Assembly (NCBI RefSeq): GCF_003337575.1
Contig: NZ_QPJM01000016.1
Location: 53,594 to 117,593 of the forward strand
Origin: Phyllobacterium bourgognense
Lineage (GTDB): Bacteria; Pseudomonadota; Alphaproteobacteria; Rhizobiales; Rhizobiaceae
Length of the DNA stretch: 64,000 bases
Direction of reading: 5' to 3'
The notes under the pieces are model-generated. The model did no database searches. It was not told the origin of the DNA and saw nothing but the letters and a program-made list of their open reading frames with translations. Below are positions 7,474 through 15,355 of this stretch, piece by piece. A program made the position numbers and the translations under genes. Each line of letters starts with the position of its first letter. Positions within the stretch are counted from its first letter, which is position 1.

Positions 7474-8642
7474 GAGGATTTCCGGCCTCCTTGGACGTGG
7501 ATCGGCCGGGGCTTGGCCGATGAATTCTTCACATCGTTTTTCCGCTCAATCTCTACACCGACACCGCCAGGTCCAAGCTCCAGCTTTTCGGCCCGCACGA
7601 CAACGCGGGTCACCCGCGGATTTTCCAGAACGAAAGCCGCGACCTGCTCTGCCAGCGTTTCGGCAAGCTCGATATGGCCGCGCGCGACGATGGCGCGAAT
7701 ACCATCCATGATGAGATCGTAGGAAACGACGTGGCGCATGTCTTCCGGGTTGCGCGTCACCCGCAAAACATCGGCCGACACATCGAAACGCACCTTCTGC
7801 GCCTTGCCATGCTCGAAACTGTAGGCGCCGATGTGAACGGGCAAAACGAAGTCACGGACGAAGATCTTGTCGGTACCAAGCCCGGCCTCCGCCGGGTCGG
7901 GGAAGTAACCGCGCGCGGCGAGCAACTTGTAGTCGACACCGGGAGGCGCGCTTGCCTCGAGTGCCTCGGGTATCAGACCGCGAATCTTCGCCGTTGCCTG
8001 CGCATCGATCGGTGCGGTGCGATCAAGACCTGAACACAGCGCACCGCGGAAACCGAGAAAATCCGGCGCATAGGCCAACAGACGCGGGATATCCGGCGCT
8101 TCGAGCGAGCCGGCAACGCCAACCTTCAATTCGTGCGACTGGCCATCCTTGATGAATTTGCCGATCTGGTCAGGAGTCATGTGGTCGAGCAACCGGCCTT
8201 TCGACTTGTCTGCCGTGTCAATCATCACGCCGTGGAATCCGGCGGACGAGAGCTGCGCAAACAGATTTTCGCTGTAGGTGTTGCGGTAGTCGGCGAAAAG
8301 CACTGCAATCAATTTTTTGTGTGAGGCAAGCGGCTTCAGCGCTTCCAGACAGCCGGCTAAATTGCCTGACGCGAAGAGCCCGATCTTGATATAGTCCACG
8401 CCGGTTGCGGCGAATTCCTCAACCTTTGTGCGAACGACTTCAGGTTCCATGGGAACATCGCCGCAAGCGGCACTGACGGGCCGCCTTCCCGCAATAAAAT
8501 CGATAACTTCCATAAGCTTGGACGGTGCAACCGCGCCAAGTGCACCGCTCGCCGGGTCCTTCAGATCGATGATATCCGCACCATTCTGGAAGACAATTTC
8601 CGCTTCCTGTACGTTCTGAACGCTTGCCAGCATCTGTGTCAT
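7470..8642 (-). CDS. Fused (5-formylfuran-3-yl)methyl phosphate synthase (MfnB) and dihydroneopterin aldolase (FolB)
   Basis: The 390-residue protein has two parts. Residues 1-235 are DUF556/MfnB: LASVQNVQEAEI, ADIIDLKDPASGALG, SAACGDVP, DYIKIGLF with its Lys, and VGVAGSLEAPDI; MfnB makes the furan phosphate of methanofuran. Residues about 262-370 are FolB: KIFVRDFVLPVHIGAYSFE, the catalytic Glu in HIELAETLAEQV and the Lys in VRAEKLEL. So one protein may serve both methylofuran and pterin synthesis. The ATG at 8642 is preferred (purine-rich GGGGG 8 bases upstream); a GTG two codons earlier is possible. It heads the five-gene operon. Confidence 0.88.
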   Translation of the reverse strand: MTQMLASVQNVQEAEIVFQNGADIIDLKDPASGALGAVAPSKLMEVIDFIAGRRPVSAACGDVPMEPEVVRTKVEEFAATGVDYIKIGLFASGNLAGCLEALKPLASHKKLIAVLFADYRNTYSENLFAQLSSAGFHGVMIDTADKSKGRLLDHMTPDQIGKFIKDGQSHELKVGVAGSLEAPDIPRLLAYAPDFLGFRGALCSGLDRTAPIDAQATAKIRGLIPEALEASAPPGVDYKLLAARGYFPDPAEAGLGTDKIFVRDFVLPVHIGAYSFEHGKAQKVRFDVSADVLRVTRNPEDMRHVVSYDLIMDGIRAIVARGHIELAETLAEQVAAFVLENPRVTRVVVRAEKLELGPGGVGVEIERKNDVKNSSAKPRPIHVQGGRKSS

Positions 8643-8678
8643 TTGCACAGCCCCCGAGACAGATTGGAAATCTTGCCT

Positions 8679-8701
8679 GGTGTCAAAGAAAAGTTGACAC
8701 C
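8679..8701. promoter_or_regulatory. Operator-like palindrome between divergent operons
   Basis: GGTGTCAA and TTGACACC form a perfect 8-bp inverted repeat with a 7-bp spacer in the 161-bp gap between the cofactor operon and the lut-like cluster. The right arm contains TTGACA, which could be a -35 box for the rightward operon. The spacing of arm centres (15 bp) suits a dimeric repressor or activator. The bound protein is unknown. Confidence 0.5.
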
Positions 8702-8762
8702 TAGGGTTGAGATTATGGCGGGGTTGTTTAAAAACACTATGGGCACCTCTGTTCTTAAGCGA

Positions 8763-8783
8763 CCGCCATTACGTGAATGGCGG
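8763..8783 (+). promoter_or_regulatory. Hairpin in the leader of the lut-like cluster
   Basis: CCGCCATT and AATGGCGG form a perfect 8-bp stem with the loop ACGTG, ending 20 bases before the preferred ATG at 8804. It overlaps the alternative ATG at 8777, which argues that translation begins downstream and that the hairpin belongs to the 5' untranslated region. Confidence 0.45.
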
Positions 8784-8803
8784 CTAGTCTGAATGGTATG
8801 ATC

Positions 8804-10036
8804 ATGAAGAGTACGGTGCCAAACACTCTCTCCGTTTTATTCGGCTTTTTTTTGCTCTTCGTCAACGTGTCCGGAGTATCGGCACAGCAGGCTGCGACGA
8901 ATAAGCCTGCAAAACCGGTGGTTGAAACGCGCATTGGCTATCTTCGCGCCTACGAGCCGCAACTGGCACTATCCGTACTCGATATACCGCCCCGCGACGA
9001 GGGCGTGGCCGGCGCCAATGTCGCCATCAACGACAACAATACGACCGGCAAATTTCTGGGCCAGAGTTTTGTGCTGGATGTGACCGAGACGAAATTCGAC
9101 GCCGACGTAGTGCCCGTGTTCAAGGAAATGCTCGCCCGCGGCGACAAGTTCGTCCTGACCGACGTTTCCGCCAAGCAATTGTTGTCGATTGCCGATCTCG
9201 CCAAGGATAGCGGCGTCCTCCTTTTCAATGTGGGCGCCACGGATGACAGCCTGCGCGAGGAGGAATGCCGCGCGAACGTCTTCCACACGGCGCCGACGCG
9301 AAGCATGCTCGCCGACGGTCTGGCGCAATACCTCGTCTGGAAACAATGGCGCAAATGGGTGCTGCTCTATGGCTCGCACGACCGCGACAAGCTCTATGCC
9401 GATGCGATCCGCCGCGCAGCCACACGTTTCGGCGCAACGATCGTCGAAGAGCGGCTTTACGAGGACAAGGGCACCGCGCGCAGGACTGACACCGGTGTCA
9501 TCCAGGTGCAAAAGCAGATGCCGGTATTCACCCAGAACCTGCCGGAACACGATGTGGTCATCGTCGCCGACGAGAGCGAGGTTTTCGGCAGCTACGTGCC
9601 TTACCGAACCTGGACGCCGCGGCCGGTTGCGGGAACGGCCGGACTGGTTCCCTCAAGCTGGCACCCCGCCAGCGAACAATGGGGCGGATCACAGATTCAG
9701 AACCGTTTCGACAAGGCGACGGGACGGCGGATGCTGTCGAAGGACATGCAGGCTTGGACTGCAGTGCGGATATTGGGAGAGGCAATCACGCGGTCAAAGG
9801 GAAACGACCCCAAGCAGGTCGAGACCTTCATCAAGGCAGACGACTTTTCCATAGCAGCCTTCAAAGGGCAAAAACTCAGTTTCCGCAACTGGAACTGGCA
9901 GCTGCGCCAGCCGATCCTGATCGGCGATGGTCACGGCGTCGTTTCCACTTCGCCGCAGGAAGGTTTCCTGCATCAGTTCTCGGAGCTCGATACGCTGGGC
10001 GTGGACAGGCCGGAAACCAAGTGCAAGCTTGATTAA
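8804..10036 (+). CDS. Periplasmic binding protein of a PQQ-alcohol-dehydrogenase-linked ABC system (LutA-like)
   Basis: About 410 residues: a signal peptide (hydrophobic NTLSVLFGFFLLFVNVSGVSA) and a type-1 periplasmic-binding fold (RIGYLR at the start of the mature part, LLFNVGATDDSLR in the middle). It is of the family 'ABC transporter substrate-binding protein, PQQ-dependent alcohol dehydrogenase system'. The equivalents in Methylobacterium lut and Pseudomonas ped clusters are tied to lanthanide supply, so a role in sensing or importing a lanthanide complex is inferred. I prefer the ATG at 8804, which leaves a normal signal peptide; 8777 is possible. It is first in a six-gene plus-strand operon. 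Confidence 0.82.
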   Translation: MKSTVPNTLSVLFGFFLLFVNVSGVSAQQAATNKPAKPVVETRIGYLRAYEPQLALSVLDIPPRDEGVAGANVAINDNNTTGKFLGQSFVLDVTETKFDADVVPVFKEMLARGDKFVLTDVSAKQLLSIADLAKDSGVLLFNVGATDDSLREEECRANVFHTAPTRSMLADGLAQYLVWKQWRKWVLLYGSHDRDKLYADAIRRAATRFGATIVEERLYEDKGTARRTDTGVIQVQKQMPVFTQNLPEHDVVIVADESEVFGSYVPYRTWTPRPVAGTAGLVPSSWHPASEQWGGSQIQNRFDKATGRRMLSKDMQAWTAVRILGEAITRSKGNDPKQVETFIKADDFSIAAFKGQKLSFRNWNWQLRQPILIGDGHGVVSTSPQEGFLHQFSELDTLGVDRPETKCKLD

Positions 10037-10060
10037 GAACAATGTATTGGGAGGACCAAA

Positions 10061-11032
10061 ATGCGACGACGATACATCCTCGCTGCGACCGTAGCGCTGC
10101 CATTTCTTGCACAGCCAGCCTGGGCCAATCTGGTCTATGTCTCGAATGAGAAGGACAACACTGTGACCGTGGTCGATTCAAAGACCATGGAGGTGGTCAA
10201 GACGATCAACGTCGGACAAAGGCCGCGCGGCATAACCATCTCGCCCGATGGGAAGATTATCTACGTCTGCGCCAGCGATGACGACACGGTCGAGATGATC
10301 GATACCGCGACGAATGAAGTCGTGGGATCGCTGCCATCAGGGCCAGACCCCGAGCTCTTCGTCCTGTCGCCCGACGGGCAGACGCTCTATGTCGCCAATG
10401 AGGACGACAACCTCGTCACGGTGATCGACGTCAATACGAAAGGCGTGGTTGCCGAGATACCGGTGGGCGTCGAGCCGGAAGGTATGGGTGTGAGCCCGGA
10501 CGGCAAGACCATCGTCAATACGTCCGAAACAACGAGCATGGCGCATTTCATCGATACGTCGACGCATGAAATCACCGACAATGTGCTCGTGGATTCGCGC
10601 CCGCGCTTTGCCGAGTTCAAACCCGATGGTTCCGAAGTCTGGGTTTCCGCTGAAATCGGCGGCACGGTATCGGTCATCGACAACAAGACCCGCGCGGTGA
10701 CCCACAAGATCACCTTCGAAATCCAGGGATTGCGCTCCGAACAGATCCAGCCTGTGGGCGTCCGTATCACCGCCGATGGCAAGAAAGCCTATGTGGCGCT
10801 CGGGCCTGCGAACCGCGTCGCCGTGGTCAACACCGAAACCTACGAGGTCGAAAAATACGTGCTCGTCGGCCAGCGGGTATGGCAGCTCGCATTCATGCCG
10901 GACGGCAAGCAGATCATCAGCACGAACGGGTTATCGAACGACATCACATTCATCGACACGGAAACCGATGAGCCGATCAAATCCGTCACCGTGGGGCAAC
11001 TTCCATGGGGCGTCGCGATATCGCCGAATTGA
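10061..11032 (+). CDS. YVTN beta-propeller protein, PQQ-catabolism-associated
   Basis: The 323-residue periplasmic protein has a signal peptide (ending ...PAWA) and about seven repeats of the YVTN type, such as LVYVSNEKDNTVTVVD, IIYVCASDDDTVEMID and TLYVANEDDNLVTVID. This matches the 'PQQ-dependent catabolism-associated beta-propeller' family. The blades are rich in Asp and Asn (DDDTV, NEDDN), which could bind metal ions, but this is only suggestive. GGGAGG precedes the ATG. It lies between the binding protein and the ABC genes, so it probably works in the same uptake or sensing system. Confidence 0.88.
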   Translation: MRRRYILAATVALPFLAQPAWANLVYVSNEKDNTVTVVDSKTMEVVKTINVGQRPRGITISPDGKIIYVCASDDDTVEMIDTATNEVVGSLPSGPDPELFVLSPDGQTLYVANEDDNLVTVIDVNTKGVVAEIPVGVEPEGMGVSPDGKTIVNTSETTSMAHFIDTSTHEITDNVLVDSRPRFAEFKPDGSEVWVSAEIGGTVSVIDNKTRAVTHKITFEIQGLRSEQIQPVGVRITADGKKAYVALGPANRVAVVNTETYEVEKYVLVGQRVWQLAFMPDGKQIISTNGLSNDITFIDTETDEPIKSVTVGQLPWGVAISPN

Positions 11033-11062
11033 AAGCATTTCTGACAAACTAGGGAGGACTAT

Positions 11063-11560
11063 ATGACAACATACAAGACGCTCGCACTGGCCGCAGTTCT
11101 CAGCATCGGGCTGGCTCAATCCTTTGCCTTTGCCCAGGCTGACGATGATGACGATGCCAAGGCAGCACCGGAGCCGAAAGCGGCGATGCAGGCAAAACCG
11201 CCGGCGATCACGCGCGGCAGCAAGAATGTGCCGGAGCTTATTCTCGGTTCGAAAGAGGATGAATTCACGGTCAACCAGAAGGATTTCGAACTGGTTGCCG
11301 GACAGGGCTATCGCTGGAAGATCACGTCCGCGGCCGGACTTGAATACAAATTCGTCACCGATCTTTTCCGCAATGTCTGGATGAACCAGATCGTCATCAA
11401 CGATCTTGAAGTGCATATGAATGGCGGGCCGGCCTGGCTCGAATTCGACTCGCCGGGGACGATCAATGTACAATTCACGGCGGTGCGGCCCGGCAAATAC
11501 ACATGGTCCGTGCCAGACCTTGCAGACAAGGGAATGAAGGGTACGATCACCATCAAATAG
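11063..11560 (+). CDS. Small periplasmic protein, cupredoxin-like fold, with acidic run
   Basis: The 165-residue protein has a signal peptide ending AFAQA, then a short acidic run ADDDDDAK, a Pro/Ala-rich linker and a beta-sandwich-like domain ending GKYTWSVPDLADKGMKGTITIK, as in cupredoxins. The usual type-1 copper ligands are not complete: there is no Cys in the mature part, so copper electron transfer is unlikely. The DDDDD run might bind divalent or trivalent cations; this is a guess. Position in the lut-like operon suggests an accessory role. Specific function unknown. Confidence 0.75.
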   Translation: MTTYKTLALAAVLSIGLAQSFAFAQADDDDDAKAAPEPKAAMQAKPPAITRGSKNVPELILGSKEDEFTVNQKDFELVAGQGYRWKITSAAGLEYKFVTDLFRNVWMNQIVINDLEVHMNGGPAWLEFDSPGTINVQFTAVRPGKYTWSVPDLADKGMKGTITIK

Positions 11561-11610
11561 CCGTCAGGTTTCTGTATGGTTACAAGAGCGTGTACCAAGG
11601 GTGGAGCTTG

Positions 11611-12417
11611 ATGGGTACAAATGCCGAACTGAAGAACATCAATGACAAATCAATGCCGGAAGCAAATCTTCCGGCGCTTGATCTCGCATCGGTGAGCTAT
11701 GCCTATGGCAAGCGTCAGGCGCTGGAAAATGTCACGTTCTCCATAGCGCCTGGGCGCTTTGCCGTGCTGCTCGGCCTGAACGGTGCCGGCAAGACGACGC
11801 TGTTCTCCCTGATCAGCCATCTGTTCGCAACAAGGCATGGCCGCATCCATGTGTTCGGCCATGACATCGACCGGCGGCCGGGTGACGCGCTGCGGCGGCT
11901 CGGCATTGTTTTCCAGACGCGCACGCTCGATCTCGATCTTTCGGTACATCAGAACCTCTCCTACCATGCATCGCTGCATGGCATCCGCGCACGTGAAGCC
12001 AACCGGCGCATTCACGATCTGATGCAATCCATCGACATGAGCGACCGGCTGCATGAGAAAGCCCGCAGTCTCTCGGGCGGGCAAATCCGTCGCGTCGAAA
12101 TCGTGCGTGCGCTGCTGCACGAACCGTCGCTGCTGCTGCTCGATGAAGCGACCGTCGGCCTCGATATCAAATCGCGCGCCACCATCCTTGCCGATATCCG
12201 TAAGCTGGTGGAGGAGAAGGGGATCAGCGTCCTGTGGGCGACGCATCTGATCGATGAGGTCAGTCATGCGGATCAGGTCATTGTCCTTAACCAGGGCAAG
12301 CTCGTCGCCAATGGCCCCGTGCATGACGTGGTCAAGAACGCCGGGGCGGAGACGATCAACGAAGCGTTCTCTCGCCTTACCGGGATATATGCATTGAATG
12401 CGGGGAACCGGCTATGA
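11611..12417 (+). CDS. ABC transporter ATP-binding protein, PQQ-alcohol-dehydrogenase system (LutE-like)
   Basis: The 268-residue protein has Walker A GLNGAGKTT near residue 57, Q-loop FQTRTLDLDLSV, signature LSGGQIRR and Walker B LLLLDEATVGLD. It is of the drug/lipid exporter-like class used with ABC2 membrane proteins. The start at 11611 follows GGTGGAG; an in-frame start at 11503 would lie within the preceding gene. Its stop overlaps the permease start (ATGA). Confidence 0.9.
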   Translation: MGTNAELKNINDKSMPEANLPALDLASVSYAYGKRQALENVTFSIAPGRFAVLLGLNGAGKTTLFSLISHLFATRHGRIHVFGHDIDRRPGDALRRLGIVFQTRTLDLDLSVHQNLSYHASLHGIRAREANRRIHDLMQSIDMSDRLHEKARSLSGGQIRRVEIVRALLHEPSLLLLDEATVGLDIKSRATILADIRKLVEEKGISVLWATHLIDEVSHADQVIVLNQGKLVANGPVHDVVKNAGAETINEAFSRLTGIYALNAGNRL

Positions 12418-13268
12418 CGGATATTGCCAGCCGCGTCCCCATCGGATGCAGCCGCTTCGGCGTGATGAACTATCTCGTTTGCCTGAAAGGTATTCTCATC
12501 CGCGAAGGCCTGCGCTATCTTAACCAGCGCGAGCGTTTCATCTCTTCGCTGGTGCGGCCACTGCTGTGGCTATTCATCTTTGCGGCGGGGTTCAGGCAGG
12601 TGCTCGGCGTCTCGATTATCCCGCCGTATCAGACCTATGTGCTTTACGAGGTCTATATCACACCCGGCCTGTGCGGCATGATCCTCCTGTTCAGCGGCAT
12701 GCAATCATCTCTTTCCATGGTCTACGACAGGGAAATGGGCAATATGCGCACGCTGCTCGTCAGCCCATTTCCGCGCTGGTTCCTGCTGGTGTCGAAGCTT
12801 TTGGCCGGCGTTGCCGTTTCCATCATTCAGGTCTACGCCTTCCTGTTCATCGCCTGGTTCTGGGGCGTCAAGGCGCCGCCGTCCGGGTATCTGCTGACAC
12901 TGCCGGCGCTGTTCCTGTCGGGCATGATGCTGGGCGCGCTTGGAATGCTTTTGTCATCCCTGATCAAGCAGCTGGAAAACTTCGCCGGCATCATGAACTT
13001 CGTGATCTTCCCGATGTATTTTGCCTCATCGGCGCTTTATCCGCTGTGGCGCGTGCAGGAGGCAAGTCCCCTGCTCTACAAGATCTGCCTGCTCAATCCG
13101 TTTACCTATGCAGTCGAACTGGTGCGCTTCGCATTCTATGGACAGATCGAGTGGACCTCGCTGGCCGTCGTCTGCGGGTTCACCATTGTTTTCATTGCGG
13201 GCGCAATCATCGCCTACGACCCCTCGCGCGGTCTCGTCATCAAGAAACAAGAGGGAGGCAATAATTGA
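12414..13268 (+). CDS. ABC2-type permease, alcohol/PQQ-linked (LutF/PedC-like)
   Basis: The 284-residue inner-membrane protein has about six hydrophobic segments and the ABC2 pattern of exporters (LVSPFPRWFLLVSKLLAG near residue 112, then NFVIFPMYFASSALYPLW near residue 195). It pairs with the ATPase encoded four bases upstream. Family naming in methylotrophs is 'alcohol ABC transporter permease'. Whether the system imports lanthanide or exports something else is not settled by the sequence. Confidence 0.88.
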   Translation: MTDIASRVPIGCSRFGVMNYLVCLKGILIREGLRYLNQRERFISSLVRPLLWLFIFAAGFRQVLGVSIIPPYQTYVLYEVYITPGLCGMILLFSGMQSSLSMVYDREMGNMRTLLVSPFPRWFLLVSKLLAGVAVSIIQVYAFLFIAWFWGVKAPPSGYLLTLPALFLSGMMLGALGMLLSSLIKQLENFAGIMNFVIFPMYFASSALYPLWRVQEASPLLYKICLLNPFTYAVELVRFAFYGQIEWTSLAVVCGFTIVFIAGAIIAYDPSRGLVIKKQEGGNN

Positions 13269-13897
13269 AACGGTCAGAGGTATTCTTCGCGGCGTCGGCT
13301 GGCCTTCTCCTGCTATGTTCCGGCGGTGCTGCTCTTGCCGCGGCGAACAATGATCCGAGCTGGCCCTGCGTACAGCGCAAGGTACCGGAACTTTCGATCG
13401 GTCAGGTGTGGAATGGCCCGGACATTCCGGAGGCGGCCAAAAACTGGGATGCCGATCCGAAGATTGATGATCTCGTTGGCGACCTCGCCGCGCGCCGCAA
13501 CCCGCTCGACGTCGCACAAAAGCAGGTCGTGGAGTTTGCCGGGAGTCTGCCGAAGGAGCAGCTTAACGACAAGATGTTCATGCTTTTCCAGGGTGTATTC
13601 GACACCTTGAATCGCGAGCGTGAGCAGGTGATATCCGGTATCTCGCGCTACGCCGACAAGCAACGCGACATGGCGGAGGACCTGCGCAAGGAAGCCTCGA
13701 CGGTAGATGCGATGCGCGCCAAACCCGATCACGATCCGGAAGAACTGGACAGGTTGAATGAAAGGCTGACCTGGGAAACCCGCATATTCGAGGAGCGGGT
13801 GCAGTCGCTGACCTATGTCTGCGAAGTGCCGACGATTATCGAGCAACGCCTGTACGGTCTGTCAAAGACAATCCAGCAATCGATCGTCAAACCTTGA
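13265..13897 (+). CDS. Conserved periplasmic protein at the end of the lut-like operon
   Basis: About 210 residues with a signal peptide (EVFFAASAGLLLLCSGGAALA) and an alpha-helical, charged mature part with possible coiled coil (MAEDLRKEASTVDAMRAK and RLTWETRIFEERVQSL). One Cys lies early (WPCVQRK) and one late (YVCEVP), perhaps forming a disulfide. The start is the TTG at 13265, overlapping the permease stop as TTGA, which is the reason for choosing it. I do not recognise a function; similar proteins accompany this ABC cluster in methylotrophs. Confidence 0.75.
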   Translation: MKRSEVFFAASAGLLLLCSGGAALAAANNDPSWPCVQRKVPELSIGQVWNGPDIPEAAKNWDADPKIDDLVGDLAARRNPLDVAQKQVVEFAGSLPKEQLNDKMFMLFQGVFDTLNREREQVISGISRYADKQRDMAEDLRKEASTVDAMRAKPDHDPEELDRLNERLTWETRIFEERVQSLTYVCEVPTIIEQRLYGLSKTIQQSIVKP

Positions 13898-13901
13898 TCG
13901 T

Positions 13902-13919
13902 AGCTTGTCGAACCACGCA
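13902..13919. repeat. Half-copy of a palindromic intergenic repeat
   Basis: The 18-mer AGCTTGTCGAACCACGCA is identical to the right arm (60029-60046) of the element at 59889-60046. It sits in the 28-bp gap between the lut-like operon and the end of pqqE. Confidence 0.6.
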
Positions 13920-13925
13920 CAGTGC

Positions 13926-15059
13926 CTATGCTGAAGTTGGGTCGAGTTCGACCGATCTGCCAATGCGGCGATAGGTGAAGGCGTCCGGTGTTGTGTCGGC
14001 CGTCTTTGTGCTGATTGCCTCGTTGATCAGCGCGCCCATGCGCGCATGCAGCGGGGATTTGATGCAGGCCGGGTCAGTAGCAGCCGCATCGCCGGCGATT
14101 GCCATGGCCTGACAGCGGCAGCCGCCCCAATCGATCTCCTGGCGCTCGCAGCTGCGGCATGGTTCCTGCATCCAGCTTGTTCCGCGAAACGCATTGAATG
14201 CCGAGGATTCATGCCAGATACGGCTGAGGCTCCAGTCGCCGAAACGCTCGAAATGCAGAGACTTGATCGTGCCGGCAGCGTGGCATGGAAGCACGGTTCC
14301 ATCGGGCGCTACCATGAAGGCATCGCGCGCCCAGCCGCCCATGCAGGGTTTCGGATAAATGGCAAAATAATCGGGCGTGACGAAGTCTATCGTCATGATG
14401 CCGCGCAGCCGTTCCTGCGCCTCCTCGACGATCTGCACCTGCCGCTCGACCGCTTCGCGTTCCGGCATGAGCGCCTTGCGGTTGAGCAGAGCCCAGCCCG
14501 CATATTGCACATTGGCGATCTCCAGCCGTTCGGCACCAAGAGAGAGCGCGAGTTCGATGAAATCCGGCACTTCTTCCATGTTGTGGCGATGGATCGGCGC
14601 ATTGATCGTCAACGGCAGACCTGCCGCGCGAACACGGCGTGCCGTTTCTAGCTTCTTTTCATGGGCGCCGCGCGAATTGCCGATCTTCTCGGTGGTGGCA
14701 GCAAATGCGCCCTGGAAACTCAGCTGTATATGATCAAGTCCGGCCTCGGCCCAGGCTTCAATCCGGCCATCGGCGATGCCAACGCCCGCCGTGATGAGAT
14801 TGGTATAGACACCGCGCCGTGCCAGACATGCAATAAGTTCTCCGAGATCAGAGCGAAGCGTTGGCTCACCGCCAGAAAGATGTACCTGCAGAACGCCAAG
14901 GTCCGCCGCCTGCTCGAACAGCGAGAGCCAGCCTGCCGTATCCATTTCCCGGTTGGCTTTCAACAACTCGACCGGATTGGAGCAATAGGCACACTGCAGC
15001 GGGCAGCGATGCGTCAATTCCGCCAGCATGCCGATCGGGGGTAGGACAGGTTCGTTCAT
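13926..15059 (-). CDS. pqqE: PQQ biosynthesis radical SAM protein PqqE
   Basis: PqqE makes the Glu-Tyr carbon-carbon crosslink in the PqqA peptide. The 377-residue protein has the radical SAM CxxxCxxC cluster at C19, C23 and C26 (RCPLQCAYC), a GGEPTLR motif near residue 61 and a Cys-rich C-terminal SPASM region (CHAAGTIK, CRSCERQEIDWGGCRCQ). The start at 15059 overlaps the pqqD stop by four bases and gives the family-typical N-terminus; an in-frame start at 15086 is less likely. Last gene of the pqqABCDE run. Confidence 0.96.
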   Translation of the reverse strand: MNEPVLPPIGMLAELTHRCPLQCAYCSNPVELLKANREMDTAGWLSLFEQAADLGVLQVHLSGGEPTLRSDLGELIACLARRGVYTNLITAGVGIADGRIEAWAEAGLDHIQLSFQGAFAATTEKIGNSRGAHEKKLETARRVRAAGLPLTINAPIHRHNMEEVPDFIELALSLGAERLEIANVQYAGWALLNRKALMPEREAVERQVQIVEEAQERLRGIMTIDFVTPDYFAIYPKPCMGGWARDAFMVAPDGTVLPCHAAGTIKSLHFERFGDWSLSRIWHESSAFNAFRGTSWMQEPCRSCERQEIDWGGCRCQAMAIAGDAAATDPACIKSPLHARMGALINEAISTKTADTTPDAFTYRRIGRSVELDPTSA

Positions 15060-15355
15060 AACGTCACCAGAAACTTGTCGGACCATTCCTGCAGAAAGCC
15101 GGTTACATCCGGCGCGATCTGGGCTTCATCCGCTGCATACTGGTCCGCCAGCAATGCAATCATCTGCGCAACGCTGTGGCGGCCATCACACAGCCTCAAA
15201 ATATCGAGGCTCACTTCATTCGGCCAGAACACCCGTTCCGGCGACAGCAGCGCCCATGCCTCGCGCACCGTATCATACTGCAGCCGTGCATGAGACTTTA
15301 ATATGGGTCGTGATTGCATGGAAACAACCGCACGGACGCGACTTGCCTGAGTCAT
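15056..15355 (-). CDS. pqqD: PQQ biosynthesis peptide chaperone PqqD
   Basis: PqqD binds the PqqA peptide and presents it to PqqE. The 99-residue protein has the PqqD core: ARLQYDTVREAWALLSPERV followed by ILRLCDGRHSVAQM, the winged-helix RRE fold. The ATG at 15355 overlaps the pqqC stop; the longer frame from 15448 is a shadow of pqqC. Four-base overlaps on both sides couple C, D and E. Confidence 0.93.
   Translation of the reverse strand: MTQASRVRAVVSMQSRPILKSHARLQYDTVREAWALLSPERVFWPNEVSLDILRLCDGRHSVAQMIALLADQYAADEAQIAPDVTGFLQEWSDKFLVTL

Noticed and set aside
11063..11560. Functional blue copper protein
   Set aside because: The mature part has no Cys, so the type-1 copper site cannot form.
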